Shown: positions 25,586 through 34,679, counted from the stretch's first letter. The stretch is DNA of 46,279 nt from Bacteroidia bacterium (GCA_009929375.1 SAAO01000034.1:1-46279), one strand, 5' to 3'. Notes: a model not told the origin generated them from the sequence alone. A program made the numbers and translations.

Positions 25586-27030
25586 TCATTACTTCTTTTT
25601 CTGAAAATCCACAACCCTGCAAAGGTAAGGAAACCATTCAGCATTAGCAACTCATATCCGAAAGCATAACCCCAAAATGTCTTGGCGCTGTAATCGAGTA
25701 TGCCGGAAATGACAGGCGAGAGCAAAGCAATATAAGGAATCGCTTTGTCGTTTGTTTTCAGCCGTGTGAAAAGTCCGAAGCTGTAAAGTCCGAGCAATGG
25801 GCCGTAAGTGTACGAAACCATTATATATATGGTGTCGATCACACTTTTGTTGTTGATGGCTTTAAATACAATAATAATGAGAATGAAAAGCAGTGAAATA
25901 CCGATATGAATCCATTTACGGATACGTTGTGCTTTGATTTTGTCTTTGTGTTCTACGTTCAGAATATCCACCGAAAATGACGTTGTGAGGGCGGCAAGGG
26001 CTGAGTCTGCGCTCGAAAAAGCTGCTGCAATAATGCCGATTACAAAAAGTACAAGCACTGTTTTTCCAAGATAATTACTTGCGAAAAATGGCAGAATTTC
26101 GTCGGCTGAAGCCGGAACAGCAATATTAAATTTTGTGGCAAAAATCAGTAGCATTGCCCCCAGAATCAGAAAAAGGAAATTAACCGGAACAAATGAAAAT
26201 CCATACCAGTACATATTTTTCTGAGCTTCCTTCAGATTGCGGCAGGTTAGGTTTTTTTGCATCATATCCTGATCGAGACCTGTCATTACAACTGCAATGA
26301 AAATGCCGCTAAAAAACTGTTTCACAAAGTGTTGTTTCGAATGCCAGTCGTCGAAAACAAATATTCGTGAATGCTGACTTTCGATAATTGCAGCTCTGAG
26401 TTCAGATGGATTAAGCCCGATTTGTTGCATAAGTTCCACAATGATCAGCACAAGCGCTGCCACCATAATGATCGTTTGCAGAGTGTCAGTCCACACAATT
26501 GTTTTTATGCCATTCCGGAATGTATAAAGCCAGATAAGCAGGATAATGCCCGACACTGTAAATACAAACGGAATATTCCACGCATCGAAAATAAGTGTTT
26601 GCAATATAAGTGCTACCACATAAAGCCTCGCTGCAGCTCCCACTGTTTTCGAAAGCAGAAAAAATGAAGCCCCCGTTTTGTACGCCCGTTTGCCAAAACG
26701 CTGCTCGAGATAGGTGTAAATACTCGTGAGGTTAAGCTTGTAATACAGTGGTAAAAGTATGTTGGCAATGATCAGATAACCAAAGAAAAAACCAAAAACG
26801 GTTTGCATGTAAGTGAAGTCAATTTTCCCGGCCATGCCTGGCACCGACACAAAACTAACTCCCGATATCGACGCACCCACCATGCCAATGGCAACCACCC
26901 ACCATGGCGATTGCCTGTTGCCAAGAAAAAAGGTTTCATTTCCGGTGTTTTTTTTACCTGTAATGACCGATACAAGCATTAAAATACCGAAATATGTAAC
27001 CAGAATAAGTAAAATTGAAACGGGTGACAT
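25573..27030 (-). CDS. sodium:solute symporter (SSS family)
   Basis: A 485-residue membrane protein with about 13 segments. I start at ATG 27030 (MSPVSILLILVTYFG); a TTG five codons upstream is the alternative. Family features: ETFFLGNRQSPWWVVAIGMVGASISGVSFVSVPGMAG, then GLDQDMMQKNLTCRN, and AAAFSSADSALAALTTSFSVD, which holds sodium-site Ser residues. Members import sugars, sialic acid, amino acids or vitamins with sodium; the substrate here is not clear. Its stop codon lies inside an octamer repeat. It is divergent from recR. Confidence 0.9.
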   Translation of the reverse strand: MSPVSILLILVTYFGILMLVSVITGKKNTGNETFFLGNRQSPWWVVAIGMVGASISGVSFVSVPGMAGKIDFTYMQTVFGFFFGYLIIANILLPLYYKLNLTSIYTYLEQRFGKRAYKTGASFFLLSKTVGAAARLYVVALILQTLIFDAWNIPFVFTVSGIILLIWLYTFRNGIKTIVWTDTLQTIIMVAALVLIIVELMQQIGLNPSELRAAIIESQHSRIFVFDDWHSKQHFVKQFFSGIFIAVVMTGLDQDMMQKNLTCRNLKEAQKNMYWYGFSFVPVNFLFLILGAMLLIFATKFNIAVPASADEILPFFASNYLGKTVLVLFVIGIIAAAFSSADSALAALTTSFSVDILNVEHKDKIKAQRIRKWIHIGISLLFILIIIVFKAINNKSVIDTIYIMVSYTYGPLLGLYSFGLFTRLKTNDKAIPYIALLSPVISGILDYSAKTFWGYAFGYELLMLNGFLTFAGLWIFRKRSNDVVM

Positions 27031-27171
27031 GCTGATAATTTTCAAATTAGGGTTGCAAAAATACTAAAATTGCGTCATAAATCAGATTATTCTAACATTT
27101 ACGATAGACAGAGCAAAGCCGGATAGTTGTCATTTTGTGAACAACCCGGAGGAAAAGCTCACAAATTTTGC

Positions 27172-27179
27172 TATTTTTG
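27172..27179 (+). promoter_or_regulatory. candidate -7 box of recR
   Basis: TATTTTTG matches TAnnTTTG, 24 bases before the recR ATG at 27203. It argues for that start rather than the upstream in-frame codon at 27137. No clear TTG at -33. Confidence 0.5.
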
Positions 27180-27202
27180 CAGTCCAAAGATCGGATTTAA
27201 GT

Positions 27203-27826
27203 ATGAGTCAACAACAATTTTCGTCGGGGCTGCTCGAAAATGCGGTGCATGAATTTTCGAAGCTGCCGGGCATTGGACGCAAAACAGCGCTCAGGCTTGT
27301 GTTGCATCTGCTTCGTCAGCCCGAAAACGAGGTTGAAATGTTTGGAAACTCGGTAATTAGTCTGCGTCGCGATATAAAGTACTGCAAAAAGTGTCATAAT
27401 ATATCGGATACAGAAACCTGTTTGATTTGTGCTAATCCGGCGCGCGATGCCGAAACAATTTGCGTGGTTGAAAATATCCGTGACGTGATGTCGATAGAAA
27501 ATACTCAACAGTTCAGAGGTTTATATCATGTGCTTGGAGGTGTTATTTCGCCAATGGACGGAGTCGGGCCTTCCGACCTGGAAATTGAAAGTCTCATAAA
27601 ACGTGTTCAGAACGAAAATGTAAAAGAAATAATTCTGGCTCTGAGTACCACAATGGAAGGTGATACCACAAATTTCTATATTTTCCGCAAACTGGCATCT
27701 GTGGAAGTTAAAATTACAACAATTGCGCGTGGTGTGGCTATTGGCGATGAGTTGGAGTATGCTGATGAAATTACATTGGGAAGATCAATTCTGAATCGTG
27801 TTGAATTTACAAATTCGTTCAAATGA
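27203..27826 (+). CDS. recR: recombination mediator RecR
   Basis: A 207-residue protein. The frame is open from 27137, but [15 protein letters not shown] at 27203 matches the usual RecR start and follows a -7 box. It has a helix-hairpin-helix ([17 protein letters not shown], about 21-37), a zinc finger with Cys61, Cys64, Cys73 and Cys76 (CKKCHN...CLIC), a Toprim domain ([14 protein letters not shown], about 85-180) and the [20 protein letters not shown] end. RecR works with RecF and RecO to load RecA on gapped DNA. Confidence 0.95.
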   Translation: MSQQQFSSGLLENAVHEFSKLPGIGRKTALRLVLHLLRQPENEVEMFGNSVISLRRDIKYCKKCHNISDTETCLICANPARDAETICVVENIRDVMSIENTQQFRGLYHVLGGVISPMDGVGPSDLEIESLIKRVQNENVKEIILALSTTMEGDTTNFYIFRKLASVEVKITTIARGVAIGDELEYADEITLGRSILNRVEFTNSFK

Positions 27827-27863
27827 TTTGTCTGAATTGCTTAAATAAAAACAATTATAAATT

Positions 27864-28307
27864 ATGAAGAAAGTTCTCAAAAATATTCAGTTAGCCTATT
27901 ATGCTGTGTATATTGCAGCTATTGCAGCAGCGGTTTCAGGTTATGCGTTGATGAATGCAAACCTCCGAATCGATCCTCAAAGTGAGGTCGGAATAGCTCT
28001 GAATTCCGCTCTTATTGTGTTGATTATCGGATCAGTGCCTTTGGCTTTGTGGCTTTTCAGCCGTAATACAAAAAAATGGGCAAAACTCACCGACGTACAC
28101 GAAAAACTTGCAAAGTATCAAAAGGGATCCATAATCCGTTTACTTGTTTTGGGTGTTGGCCTTGTGCTTGGCGTGGTTTTTTATTATGTACTGGGATTGC
28201 AGTCGATGATTTTTGCTGCCGGAATTTCGGCCATAGGCGTGTTCTTTTGTAAACCTGCTGAAGTAAAGGTGGTGGCTGAACTTGAACTTGAGGAATATCC
28301 TGAATGA
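27864..28307 (+). CDS. small four-span membrane protein, function unknown
   Basis: A 147-residue protein with four membrane segments (about 10-30, 45-65, 92-112 and 113-130), a polar loop KKWAKLTDVHEKLAKYQKG between the second and third, and an acidic C-terminal tail. I do not recognise the family. It lies 37 bases after recR on the same strand and 51 before the HAD-like gene, so it may be co-transcribed with both. Confidence 0.7.
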   Translation: MKKVLKNIQLAYYAVYIAAIAAAVSGYALMNANLRIDPQSEVGIALNSALIVLIIGSVPLALWLFSRNTKKWAKLTDVHEKLAKYQKGSIIRLLVLGVGLVLGVVFYYVLGLQSMIFAAGISAIGVFFCKPAEVKVVAELELEEYPE

Positions 28308-28358
28308 TGTTTGTTTTAAACTAAATCTTTATAGTAACTTTCTAAAATTAAGACTGAT

Positions 28359-28787
28359 ATGCTTACGATTGCTGTAGATTTTGATGGAACCATTGTAACC
28401 CACGAATATCCGAAAATCGGAAAGGAGATTCCTTTTGCGATAGATACACTGAAACGTCTTCAGAAGGATTTTCAGGCAATTTTATTGCTTTGGACTGTGC
28501 GCGAAGGTGTTGAACTTGACGAAGCTGTCGAATTCTGTCGTGCACGCGGACTCGAATTTTATGCTGTAAATGCTAACTATCCCGAAACTAATGAGCGCGA
28601 GGATCAGCCACGGAAACTGAAAGCCGATTTATTTATCGATGACCGTAATCTGGGTGGATTACCTGATTGGGGCGTGATTTATCAGATGATTGCAACCGGA
28701 AATCATTTGCAGCCTATTCCGCAAAACAACAACGATGATTATCAGCCTAAAAAGAAAAAAGGACTTTTCGGAGGCGTGTTTGGGTAA
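28359..28787 (+). CDS. HAD-like hydrolase of the BT0820 type
   Basis: A 142-residue protein. DFDGT with Asp7 and Asp9 is the HAD nucleophile motif, LLLWTVREG is motif 2, and ADLFIDDRNLGG holds the two Asp of motif 4. It is short and without a large cap, like the Bacteroides protein BT0820 and its relatives. A small phosphatase is likely; the substrate is unknown. The C-terminal PKKKKGLFGGVFG tail is basic and glycine-rich. Confidence 0.85.
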   Translation: MLTIAVDFDGTIVTHEYPKIGKEIPFAIDTLKRLQKDFQAILLLWTVREGVELDEAVEFCRARGLEFYAVNANYPETNEREDQPRKLKADLFIDDRNLGGLPDWGVIYQMIATGNHLQPIPQNNNDDYQPKKKKGLFGGVFG

Positions 28788-28790
28788 TTA

Positions 28791-28846
28791 TTTCGGGTTT
28801 CGTGTTTCGGGTTCCGCGTTTCGTGTTTCGCGTTTCATGTTTTGAT
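28791..28846. repeat. heptamer tandem repeat
   Basis: Eight 7-base units in register: TTTCGGG, TTTCGTG, TTTCGGG, TTCCGCG, TTTCGTG, TTTCGCG, TTTCATG, TTTTGAT. It starts 4 bases after the HAD-like stop codon and lies between that gene and the acetyltransferase. Confidence 0.9.
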
Positions 28847-28927
28847 TTGAAAATTCTCAATATATCACACAACAAACATTATCTACCCATTAGAAAGATT
28901 TAGAGTGGGGTTTATAAATTTAATATC

Positions 28928-29449
28928 TTGTTATTAGAAAACGGCAAAATAAAATTACGCCAGTTAGAACCTGAGGATCTCGAACTGCTTTACCGCTGGG
29001 AAAATGACCCGACGCTATGGGCTGTGGGAAATACGCGGCAACCATATTCCCGGTACACACTGAAGCAATATATTCTTCAGGGCGATAAAGATATTTTCGA
29101 AACGCATCAACTGAGATTGATGATTGAGTGCAAAGAAACCCGGCAAACTGTAGGAACGGTGGATTTGTTCGATTTCGATGTTTTTCACAGTCGTGTTGCG
29201 CTCGGGTTATTTGTCGATACACAATATCAGGGAAAAGGCTATGCCAGTCATGCGCTTAAACTAACGGAAGAATATGTGTTTAATTTTCTGAAAATCAATC
29301 AGCTTTATTGCCATATTTCTGAGAAAAATACTGCCAGTAAATCGATGTTTGAAAAGGAAGGTTACGAAGTGCATGGAATCCTGAAAAACTGGATAAGAGT
29401 TGGCGAGGAGTATGAAAATATAATTGTTTTTCAGCGTTTTAATGCCTGA
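28928..29449 (+). CDS. GNAT acetyltransferase
   Basis: A 173-residue GNAT enzyme of the RimJ/RimL/SpeG kind: KIKLRQLEPEDLELLYRWEND at the N-terminus, VALGLFVDTQYQGKGYASHAL as the acetyl-CoA site (Q-x-x-G-x-G), and the C-terminal EKEGYEVHGILKNWIRVGEEY. It could acetylate a polyamine or a protein N-terminus. The only likely start codon is TTG at 28928; a stop lies 27 bases upstream and no ATG occurs before the conserved N-terminal motif. Confidence 0.85.
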   Translation: MLLENGKIKLRQLEPEDLELLYRWENDPTLWAVGNTRQPYSRYTLKQYILQGDKDIFETHQLRLMIECKETRQTVGTVDLFDFDVFHSRVALGLFVDTQYQGKGYASHALKLTEEYVFNFLKINQLYCHISEKNTASKSMFEKEGYEVHGILKNWIRVGEEYENIIVFQRFNA

Positions 29450-29471
29450 AAAACAGTGTCGAATATAACAT

Positions 29472-29509
29472 AAAAACTGCACAGGACATTTTAAGCCTGT
29501 GCAGTTTTT
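29472..29509 (+). terminator. terminator after the acetyltransferase
   Basis: AAAAACTGCACAGG (29472-29485) and CCTGTGCAGTTTTT (29496-29509) pair perfectly in 14 bases, followed by more T. Confidence 0.92.
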
Positions 29510-29642
29510 TTTTTATAAATAAATAACCGGACCATTTCTCACGAAGTAGCCCGGCCGAAACAATAAAACTAAAAAACACACGATATAATATTCACCGTGT
29601 ATGTCAGTGATATTCTTTGAGTTCACACAAAAAATGAAAATC

Positions 29643-29671
29643 AGCTACAGACCGTTTGCAGGTCTGTAGCT
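29643..29671 (-). terminator. terminator after amtB
   Basis: AGCTACAGACC (29643-29653) and GGTCTGTAGCT (29661-29671) pair perfectly; a T-rich run follows on the minus strand. It is 12 bases after the amtB stop. Between it and 29510 I see nothing else. Confidence 0.85.
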
Positions 29672-29682
29672 TTATAAAATGT

Positions 29683-30903
29683 TTAGTTGTAAGCTTTTTC
29701 ACCGTGTTCGTAGTAGTCGAGGCCATTTTCTTCTTCTTTGGCTGATACACGAAGTCCGATTGTATATTTAATTGCGAAGAATAGAATAAGTCCGATACCA
29801 AAAGCCCAGGCAAAGACAGAGGCTACACCTATTGCTTGTGTGGTGAGTAAAGCTACTCCACCACCTGTAAACAAACCACCTTCGGTTGCAAAGAGTCCTA
29901 CAGCCAATGTTCCGAATGCACCACAGACGCCATGTACAGAGATTGCACCCACAGGATCATCTATTTTAGCAATTTTGTCAAAAAATTCAACCGAGAATAC
30001 TACAAGTACACCAGCTATCGCTCCGATTATTACAGCAGCGCCGGGCGTTACAGCATGTGTACCGGCTGTAATAGCTACCAGGCCAGCCAAAACGCCGTTC
30101 AGAGTCATGCTTAACCCTGGTTTTCCGTATCTGATCCATGTAGTGATTAAAGTTGCAACTGCTCCGGATGCTGCTGACGCATTGGTAGTTACAAATATTC
30201 TGGCTACCAGATTAGTATCGCCCAGGCCTAAAGTTGAACCGGGATTGAAACCAAACCAACCTAACCAAAGTATAAATACACCTAATGCGGCCAATGTAAT
30301 GCTATGGCCGGGAATGGCGTTAACTTTACCATTTCTGTACTTGCCGATACGTGGTCCTAAAACCAAAGCTCCGGCCAATGCCAGCCAACCTCCTACTGAG
30401 TGTACCACGGTTGAACCTGCAAAATCGACAAACGGAGTCTCAAGTTGCGATAACCAACCGCCTCCCCAAATCCAGTGACCTGAGATAGGGTAAATAACCA
30501 ATGTAATAACGGCGCTGTAAGCCAGATACGAAACGAATTTTGTACGTTCGGCCATTGCTCCTGAAACGATAGTGGCTGCTGTGGCTGCAAAAACCAACTG
30601 AAAGAAGAAAAATGCATCGTTTGGAATGCCCAGCGCTGAACCATGATCGGTTTTGGAGAAAAACTCGAAACTACCGAAAAAGCCATTGCCTGCGCCAAAC
30701 ATAATGCCGTAGCCAATAAACCAAAATCCTAAAGTGCCAATGGCAAAGTCCATCAAATTCTTGAAAAGTATATTGGTTGTGTTTTTCGATCGGGTTAAAC
30801 CTGCCTCAACCAGCGCAAAACCCGCTTGCATAAAAAACACCAATGATGCTGCTATTAATACCCAAAAGGTGTTTAATCCTGTTGTTAATGTTGCTATATC
30901 CAT
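29683..30903 (-). CDS. amtB: ammonium transporter
   Basis: A 406-residue Amt/MEP/Rh protein with 11 membrane segments. It has FFMQAGFALVEAGLTRSKN near the N-terminus, FAGSTVVHSVGGWLALAGALVLGPR with the first pore His, and ISVHGVCGAFGTLAVGLFA with the second. The signal peptide of E. coli AmtB is missing. It is the last gene of an operon behind glnK (20 bases) and an outer-membrane protein, and ends in a strong terminator. GlnK blocks Amt when ammonium is plentiful in known systems. Confidence 0.95.
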   Translation of the reverse strand: MDIATLTTGLNTFWVLIAASLVFFMQAGFALVEAGLTRSKNTTNILFKNLMDFAIGTLGFWFIGYGIMFGAGNGFFGSFEFFSKTDHGSALGIPNDAFFFFQLVFAATAATIVSGAMAERTKFVSYLAYSAVITLVIYPISGHWIWGGGWLSQLETPFVDFAGSTVVHSVGGWLALAGALVLGPRIGKYRNGKVNAIPGHSITLAALGVFILWLGWFGFNPGSTLGLGDTNLVARIFVTTNASAASGAVATLITTWIRYGKPGLSMTLNGVLAGLVAITAGTHAVTPGAAVIIGAIAGVLVVFSVEFFDKIAKIDDPVGAISVHGVCGAFGTLAVGLFATEGGLFTGGGVALLTTQAIGVASVFAWAFGIGLILFFAIKYTIGLRVSAKEEENGLDYYEHGEKAYN

Positions 30904-30923
30904 AATGTGTATGTTTTTTTAGA

Positions 30924-31274
30924 TTATTCTTTAATATATAATGACTCAGGACCTTTTTCACCTGTACGAATTCGAACTGATTCGTCCACAGTGGAAATGA
31001 AAATCTTTCCATCGCCCAACTCGCCGGTACGAGCGGCTTTGATAATTGCATCGGTTGCCGATTCCACAAACTTGTCGCGGCATACAAATGAAATTACTCT
31101 ACGTTCGATAAGTCTTGTTTCGTACACTGTAGCGCGGAAAATCATATTACCTGTTTTTTCGTTCCCAACTCCTGTTACGTCCCAATATGTAAAAAAGTCG
31201 ATGCCTACTGCGTGAAGAGCTTCTGTTACATCTTCAAAAACAGACTTCCTGATGATTGCTTCAATTTTTTTCAT
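30924..31274 (-). CDS. glnK: PII signalling protein GlnK, divergent T-loop
   Basis: A 116-residue PII protein. The body is normal: KKIEAIIRKSVFEDVTEAL, AARTGELGDGKIFIS and VRIRTGEKG (nucleotide site). The T-loop differs: 37-55 reads GNEKTGNMIFRATVYETRL, without the Q-K-G-x-x-E-x-Y-R-G-A of enteric PII. By length Tyr51 is kept, but Gln39, which holds magnesium and 2-oxoglutarate in known PII structures, is Glu. Control by uridylylation or by 2-oxoglutarate may therefore differ. It lies between the outer-membrane gene and amtB. Confidence 0.93.
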   Translation of the reverse strand: MKKIEAIIRKSVFEDVTEALHAVGIDFFTYWDVTGVGNEKTGNMIFRATVYETRLIERRVISFVCRDKFVESATDAIIKAARTGELGDGKIFISTVDESVRIRTGEKGPESLYIKE

Positions 31275-31325
31275 GTGTTTTAATTTTAATTATTTACCTG
31301 AATAACTTTGTATAATGCTTTGATA

Positions 31326-31976
31326 TTAAAGTGTAATACCAGCTACTAAGAAAAACTGTTCAGTTTTAGGATTCAAAATGGCTGTGGCTTTCAGCGGAAT
31401 TGAGAATGTATCGGTAATTTTAATTTCTTTCGAAGTACTTATTCCTACATTGGTAATAGCGAATTTTGCATCGGGTGTGTGCCAACCATCGCCACCACCG
31501 GCAAAAATGCTGAACTTTTCAAAAGCATAGCCAAGTTCAAAATACTTATCGCCACCTAGTGTAGCAGCACCGCCTGCCTCGTTGAGCATATAATTAGCTG
31601 AAATCGATAAACTTTTAATTGAATATCCAAGGTTTACTTCCAAGCCATGTCCTCCACTGGCTTTTGAAAAATCGAAATAGCTTGTACCCGGATAGTAATA
31701 ATCGGTAAGTCCAAGTGTCAATCCAAAATCAAAAGCGTACTTGGCATAAAGGTCCATTTCAAGAAATCCATCAAATCCTGCTGATCCCCACGAGCCAATT
31801 GAAAAACCACCAGCCGTGAAATCAAGTGTGGGCTGTATCGAAGCGCCCGAAAACTGTGTACCGCGCCATACATACGAACTTACCACATCAGCCGAAGCTT
31901 TAAACTCTTGTGCTTTTGCACTACTTGCTGCCATTAAGGCAACCATTGCTACTGCGAAAACTTTCATCTTTTTCAT
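31326..31976 (-). CDS. TorF-like outer-membrane beta-barrel protein
   Basis: A 216-residue protein with a signal peptide (1-22, ending AKAQ) and a barrel of alternating beta strands. It starts EFKASADVVSSYVWRGTQFSG, the mark of the TorF / Gcw_chp family, and ends in an aromatic-rich strand FFLVAGITL. It is encoded 51 bases upstream of glnK and amtB. I infer a role in outer-membrane passage or sensing linked to nitrogen, from position only. A TAnnTTTG box stands 124 bases upstream. Confidence 0.82.
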   Translation of the reverse strand: MKKMKVFAVAMVALMAASSAKAQEFKASADVVSSYVWRGTQFSGASIQPTLDFTAGGFSIGSWGSAGFDGFLEMDLYAKYAFDFGLTLGLTDYYYPGTSYFDFSKASGGHGLEVNLGYSIKSLSISANYMLNEAGGAATLGGDKYFELGYAFEKFSIFAGGGDGWHTPDAKFAITNVGISTSKEIKITDTFSIPLKATAILNPKTEQFFLVAGITL

Positions 31977-32051
31977 ACCTTAAAAACTTTATGAATTAAT
32001 AATAGATAAATTACTTTATTTGTGTTTTTATAATTCTAATAAATATCTCAA

Positions 32052-32083
32052 AATGATAGTAAAAATTTAAATGTGCTATCATT
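32052..32083. promoter_or_regulatory. inverted repeat in the leader of the nitrogen operon
   Basis: AATGATAG (32052-32059) and CTATCATT (32076-32083) are perfect inverted copies 16 bases apart, between the -7 box and the start codon at 31976. It is either an operator or a hairpin in the leader. Confidence 0.45.
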
Positions 32084-32100
32084 GTGATATTTATCTGTTG

Positions 32101-32108
32101 CAAAACTA
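32101..32108 (-). promoter_or_regulatory. candidate -7 box of the TorF-glnK-amtB operon
   Basis: The minus strand reads TAGTTTTG, matching TAnnTTTG. No TTG at a suitable distance, so it may depend on an activator. Confidence 0.4.
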
Positions 32109-32366
32109 AACATTATGCTACAGTTTTGTAATTTATTATTACAATATGTACGTAAAATATTTTGATTGTGAGGAAAATGACACAGAAAAGACTGTGGTAA
32201 TTTCAAAATATCACAATATTTGCCATTTAGTTTACATATTGTTATTCTATCGTTTTATTAAACTCTTAAAAAAATAGTTCTGAAAATGATTTTTATGCTG
32301 AAGTTTGACATTTTTAACTGCGATTTATGTTGAATAATGTCTTTTTTGACATTCCCGGAAATGAAA

Positions 32367-32404
32367 ATGCCGGAAAATATGTTTTTCAGCATATTTTCCG
32401 GCAT
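32367..32404 (-). terminator. second terminator after dapL
   Basis: Arms 32367-32381 (ATGCCGGAAAATATG) and 32390-32404 pair perfectly in 15 bases, with a T-rich run on the minus side. It stands 3 bases beyond the first hairpin, so two terminators lie in tandem. Confidence 0.8.
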
Positions 32405-32407
32405 CAA

Positions 32408-32433
32408 AAAAGTCCGACATTTACCGGACTTTT
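32408..32433 (-). terminator. first terminator after dapL
   Basis: AAAAGTCCG (32408-32416) and CGGACTTTT (32425-32433) form a hairpin 21 bases after the dapL stop codon, followed by six T on the minus strand. Confidence 0.8.
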
Positions 32434-32454
32434 CAATTCAAATTGTAAGCAGCT

Positions 32455-33678
32455 TTATTCCGCAATTCTTTTCATCGCCGCAATAGTGTTTTCGCGACTG
32501 CCAAAAGCCGAGAAGCGTACATAGTCTTCACCGTTTGTTCCAAAACCAGCTCCGGGCGTACACACAATGTTTTTTTCTTTCAGCAGGAAGTCGAAATAAT
32601 CCCAGCTACTCATACCCGCAGGTGTTTTAACCCAAACATAAGGTGCGTTTATGCCTCCAAATGTGCTGAAACCTGCTTTTTGAAGCGATTCGCGGATAAT
32701 GCGAACATTTTCCATATAATAATCGATCAGTGCACGTACCTGTTTTTTTCCTTCCGGCGAATAGGTGGCTTCGGCTGCACGCTGTACCACATACGATGTA
32801 CCGTTGAATTTTGTGCTGTGTCGGCGGTTCCATAGTTTGTTGAGCTGCACTTTTTCGCCGTTTTCCGACAAGGCGGTCAGGCTTTTGGGTACTACTGTGT
32901 ACCCGCAGCGTGTTCCGGTGAATCCTGCTGTTTTCGAAAAACTCCGGAATTCAATGGCTACTTCCTGTGCACCGTCAATTTCGTAAATGCTGTGTGGCAC
33001 GTTTTCTTCAGTGATAAATGCTTCGTAAGCAGCATCGAAAAGTATGATGGAATTATTTTCGCGTGCATAATCCACCCAGACTTTTAATTGTTCTCTGGTG
33101 AGTGTGGTTCCTGTCGGATTATTGGGGAAGCACAGATAAATCAGATCGGCTTTTTCGGTAGGCAGATCGGGAACGAAGTTATTTTCGGCATTGCAGGGCA
33201 AATAAATCAGATTGCTCCATACATTTTGTGCACCTGGTTCGCCTGCACGACCGCCCATGGCGTTTGTATCCACATATACCGGATAAACAGGGTCGGTGAC
33301 GGCTACTTTGTTGTGAATGCTGAAAATGTCGCCAATATTTCCTGTATCGCTTTTTGCACCATCGCTTACAAAGATTTCGTCGGCTTCAATATTGAGTCCT
33401 TTTGCTCGAAAATCATTTTCTACAATTGCATTTCGCAGGAAGTCATATCCCTGTTCGGGGCCGTAACCTCTGAAAGTTTCAGCATGTCGCTGTTCTTCAG
33501 CAGCAGCAATCATAGCATCGACAGCCGCATCGGGCAGTGGAAGACTTACATCGCCAATTCCCATGCGGATAATATTCGCTTCGGGATTAAGTTCTTTGTG
33601 CTGTGCCACACGTTTTGCGATTTCTGAAAACAAATATGTAGCAGGTATTTTAATAAAGTTATCGTTTATTTGTGCCAT
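32455..33678 (-). CDS. dapL: LL-diaminopimelate aminotransferase
   Basis: A 407-residue PLP enzyme that makes LL-diaminopimelate from tetrahydrodipicolinate in one step. The family pattern is clear: [49 protein letters not shown] and [10 protein letters not shown]. The PLP lysine is Lys249 in [13 protein letters not shown]. It lies just downstream of dapF, giving the two last steps to meso-diaminopimelate for lysine and peptidoglycan. Confidence 0.96.
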   Translation of the reverse strand: MAQINDNFIKIPATYLFSEIAKRVAQHKELNPEANIIRMGIGDVSLPLPDAAVDAMIAAAEEQRHAETFRGYGPEQGYDFLRNAIVENDFRAKGLNIEADEIFVSDGAKSDTGNIGDIFSIHNKVAVTDPVYPVYVDTNAMGGRAGEPGAQNVWSNLIYLPCNAENNFVPDLPTEKADLIYLCFPNNPTGTTLTREQLKVWVDYARENNSIILFDAAYEAFITEENVPHSIYEIDGAQEVAIEFRSFSKTAGFTGTRCGYTVVPKSLTALSENGEKVQLNKLWNRRHSTKFNGTSYVVQRAAEATYSPEGKKQVRALIDYYMENVRIIRESLQKAGFSTFGGINAPYVWVKTPAGMSSWDYFDFLLKEKNIVCTPGAGFGTNGEDYVRFSAFGSRENTIAAMKRIAE

Positions 33679-33696
33679 GGATGTTTAAATGGATTT

Positions 33697-33779
33697 ACCC
33701 CTAAGGTCCGCTAAATCGAGACAAGCTCTAAAGGGGAATAAGAGTTATTACTAATCAAATTTTTAAGCCCCTTTAGGGG
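33697..33779. repeat. CCCCTTTAG short repeats between dapF and dapL
   Basis: The gap holds CCCCTTTAGGGG (33768-33779), CTAAAGGGG (33728-33736) and ACCCCTAAG (33697-33705). The first is a perfect palindrome. The words resemble a REP-like element and can fold with each other. The first could act as a weak terminator after dapF, but it lacks a long T run. Confidence 0.6.
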
Positions 33780-33792
33780 TTTGGGTTTAATT

Positions 33793-34632
33793 CTATGGTT
33801 TTATCTCTCCTTCGTACACAATTGTTGCGCCGCCAGTGAGATATACATGATTGTCGGCTTCGCACCATTCGATATTCAGTTCGCCGCCCAGTAATTCCAC
33901 TGTGGTTTTGCGTTCGTTCAGATCGTTGAGCACTCCCGCTACTACTGCAGCACAGGCACCCGTTCCGCAGGCAAGTGTTTCGCCCGAACCTCGTTCCCAA
34001 ACGCGCATTTTTACGTAATCGCGACTTATTACTTCAATGAATTCGGTATTTGTGCGGTGTGGAAAAATGCTTGAATTTTCGATAACCGGACCGATTTGGG
34101 GTAAGTTCAGGGCTGAAATACCGTGTGTGAAAATTACTGCGTGCGGATTTCCCATCGATACAGTAGTGATGTTGTATTTTACGGCACTTCCAAAATCAAT
34201 GGTTTTGTTCATTACGCGCGGCATGTCGAAAATGGTAGGAATTCTGAGCCCGTTGAGTTCGGGTTCTCCCATGTCCACGGTTACCTTTTCTACTTTATTA
34301 TCGTCGTTCACAAAAAGCTTCAGTATTTTCACGCCGGCAAGTGTTTCGAGGCTGACTTCGGTTTTGTCGGTCATGCCTTTTTCGTACACATATTTACCTA
34401 TGCAGCGCGAAGCATTTCCGCACATTTCCGATTCAGAGCCATCGGCATTGAACATGCGCATGCGAAAATCGCAGGTTTCTGATGGCAGAATCAAGACCAG
34501 TCCGTCGGAGCCAATTCCTTTGTGGCGATCGCTGTATTGAATTGAGAATTCTGCCGGGTTTTCAATCGTTTCCACAAAACCATTGACGTATATATAGTCG
34601 TTTCCGGTTCCGTGCATTTTGGTAAACTTCAT
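33793..34632 (-). CDS. dapF: diaminopimelate epimerase
   Basis: A 279-residue enzyme that turns LL- into meso-diaminopimelate. The catalytic Cys pair is Cys71 ([10 protein letters not shown]) and Cys222 (LACGTGACA). [11 protein letters not shown] at the N-terminus and GNPHAVIF in the middle are also typical. It precedes dapL by 114 bases that carry repeat words, so co-transcription is likely but not certain. A candidate -7 box is at 34680-34687. Confidence 0.96.
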   Translation of the reverse strand: MKFTKMHGTGNDYIYVNGFVETIENPAEFSIQYSDRHKGIGSDGLVLILPSETCDFRMRMFNADGSESEMCGNASRCIGKYVYEKGMTDKTEVSLETLAGVKILKLFVNDDNKVEKVTVDMGEPELNGLRIPTIFDMPRVMNKTIDFGSAVKYNITTVSMGNPHAVIFTHGISALNLPQIGPVIENSSIFPHRTNTEFIEVISRDYVKMRVWERGSGETLACGTGACAAVVAGVLNDLNERKTTVELLGGELNIEWCEADNHVYLTGGATIVYEGEIKP

Positions 34633-34679
34633 ATTTATAGGGAATTATAACGTTTTTAGAATGGCATATTCTGCCTTTA

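Larger units (their letters stand above)
31977..32366. other. AT-rich control region before the nitrogen operon
   Basis: No gene is visible. It holds a -7 box for the leftward operon at 32101-32108, an inverted repeat at 32052-32083 and a pair of 11-base inverted copies of ATTGTGATATT at 32081-32091 and 32207-32217, which contain the TGTGA core of Crp/Fnr-type half sites. Such words are common in AT-rich DNA, so this is weak. Confidence 0.4.

Noticed and set aside
29738-30478. 246-residue plus-strand frame
   Set aside because: It is antisense to amtB, and its Ala/Pro/Thr-rich content mirrors the Gly/Ala codons of the transporter.
31977-32330. sigma-54 promoter before the nitrogen operon
   Set aside because: I could not find GG and GC at the required 10-base spacing in a good TGGCAC-N5-TTGC context; a TAnnTTTG box is present instead.
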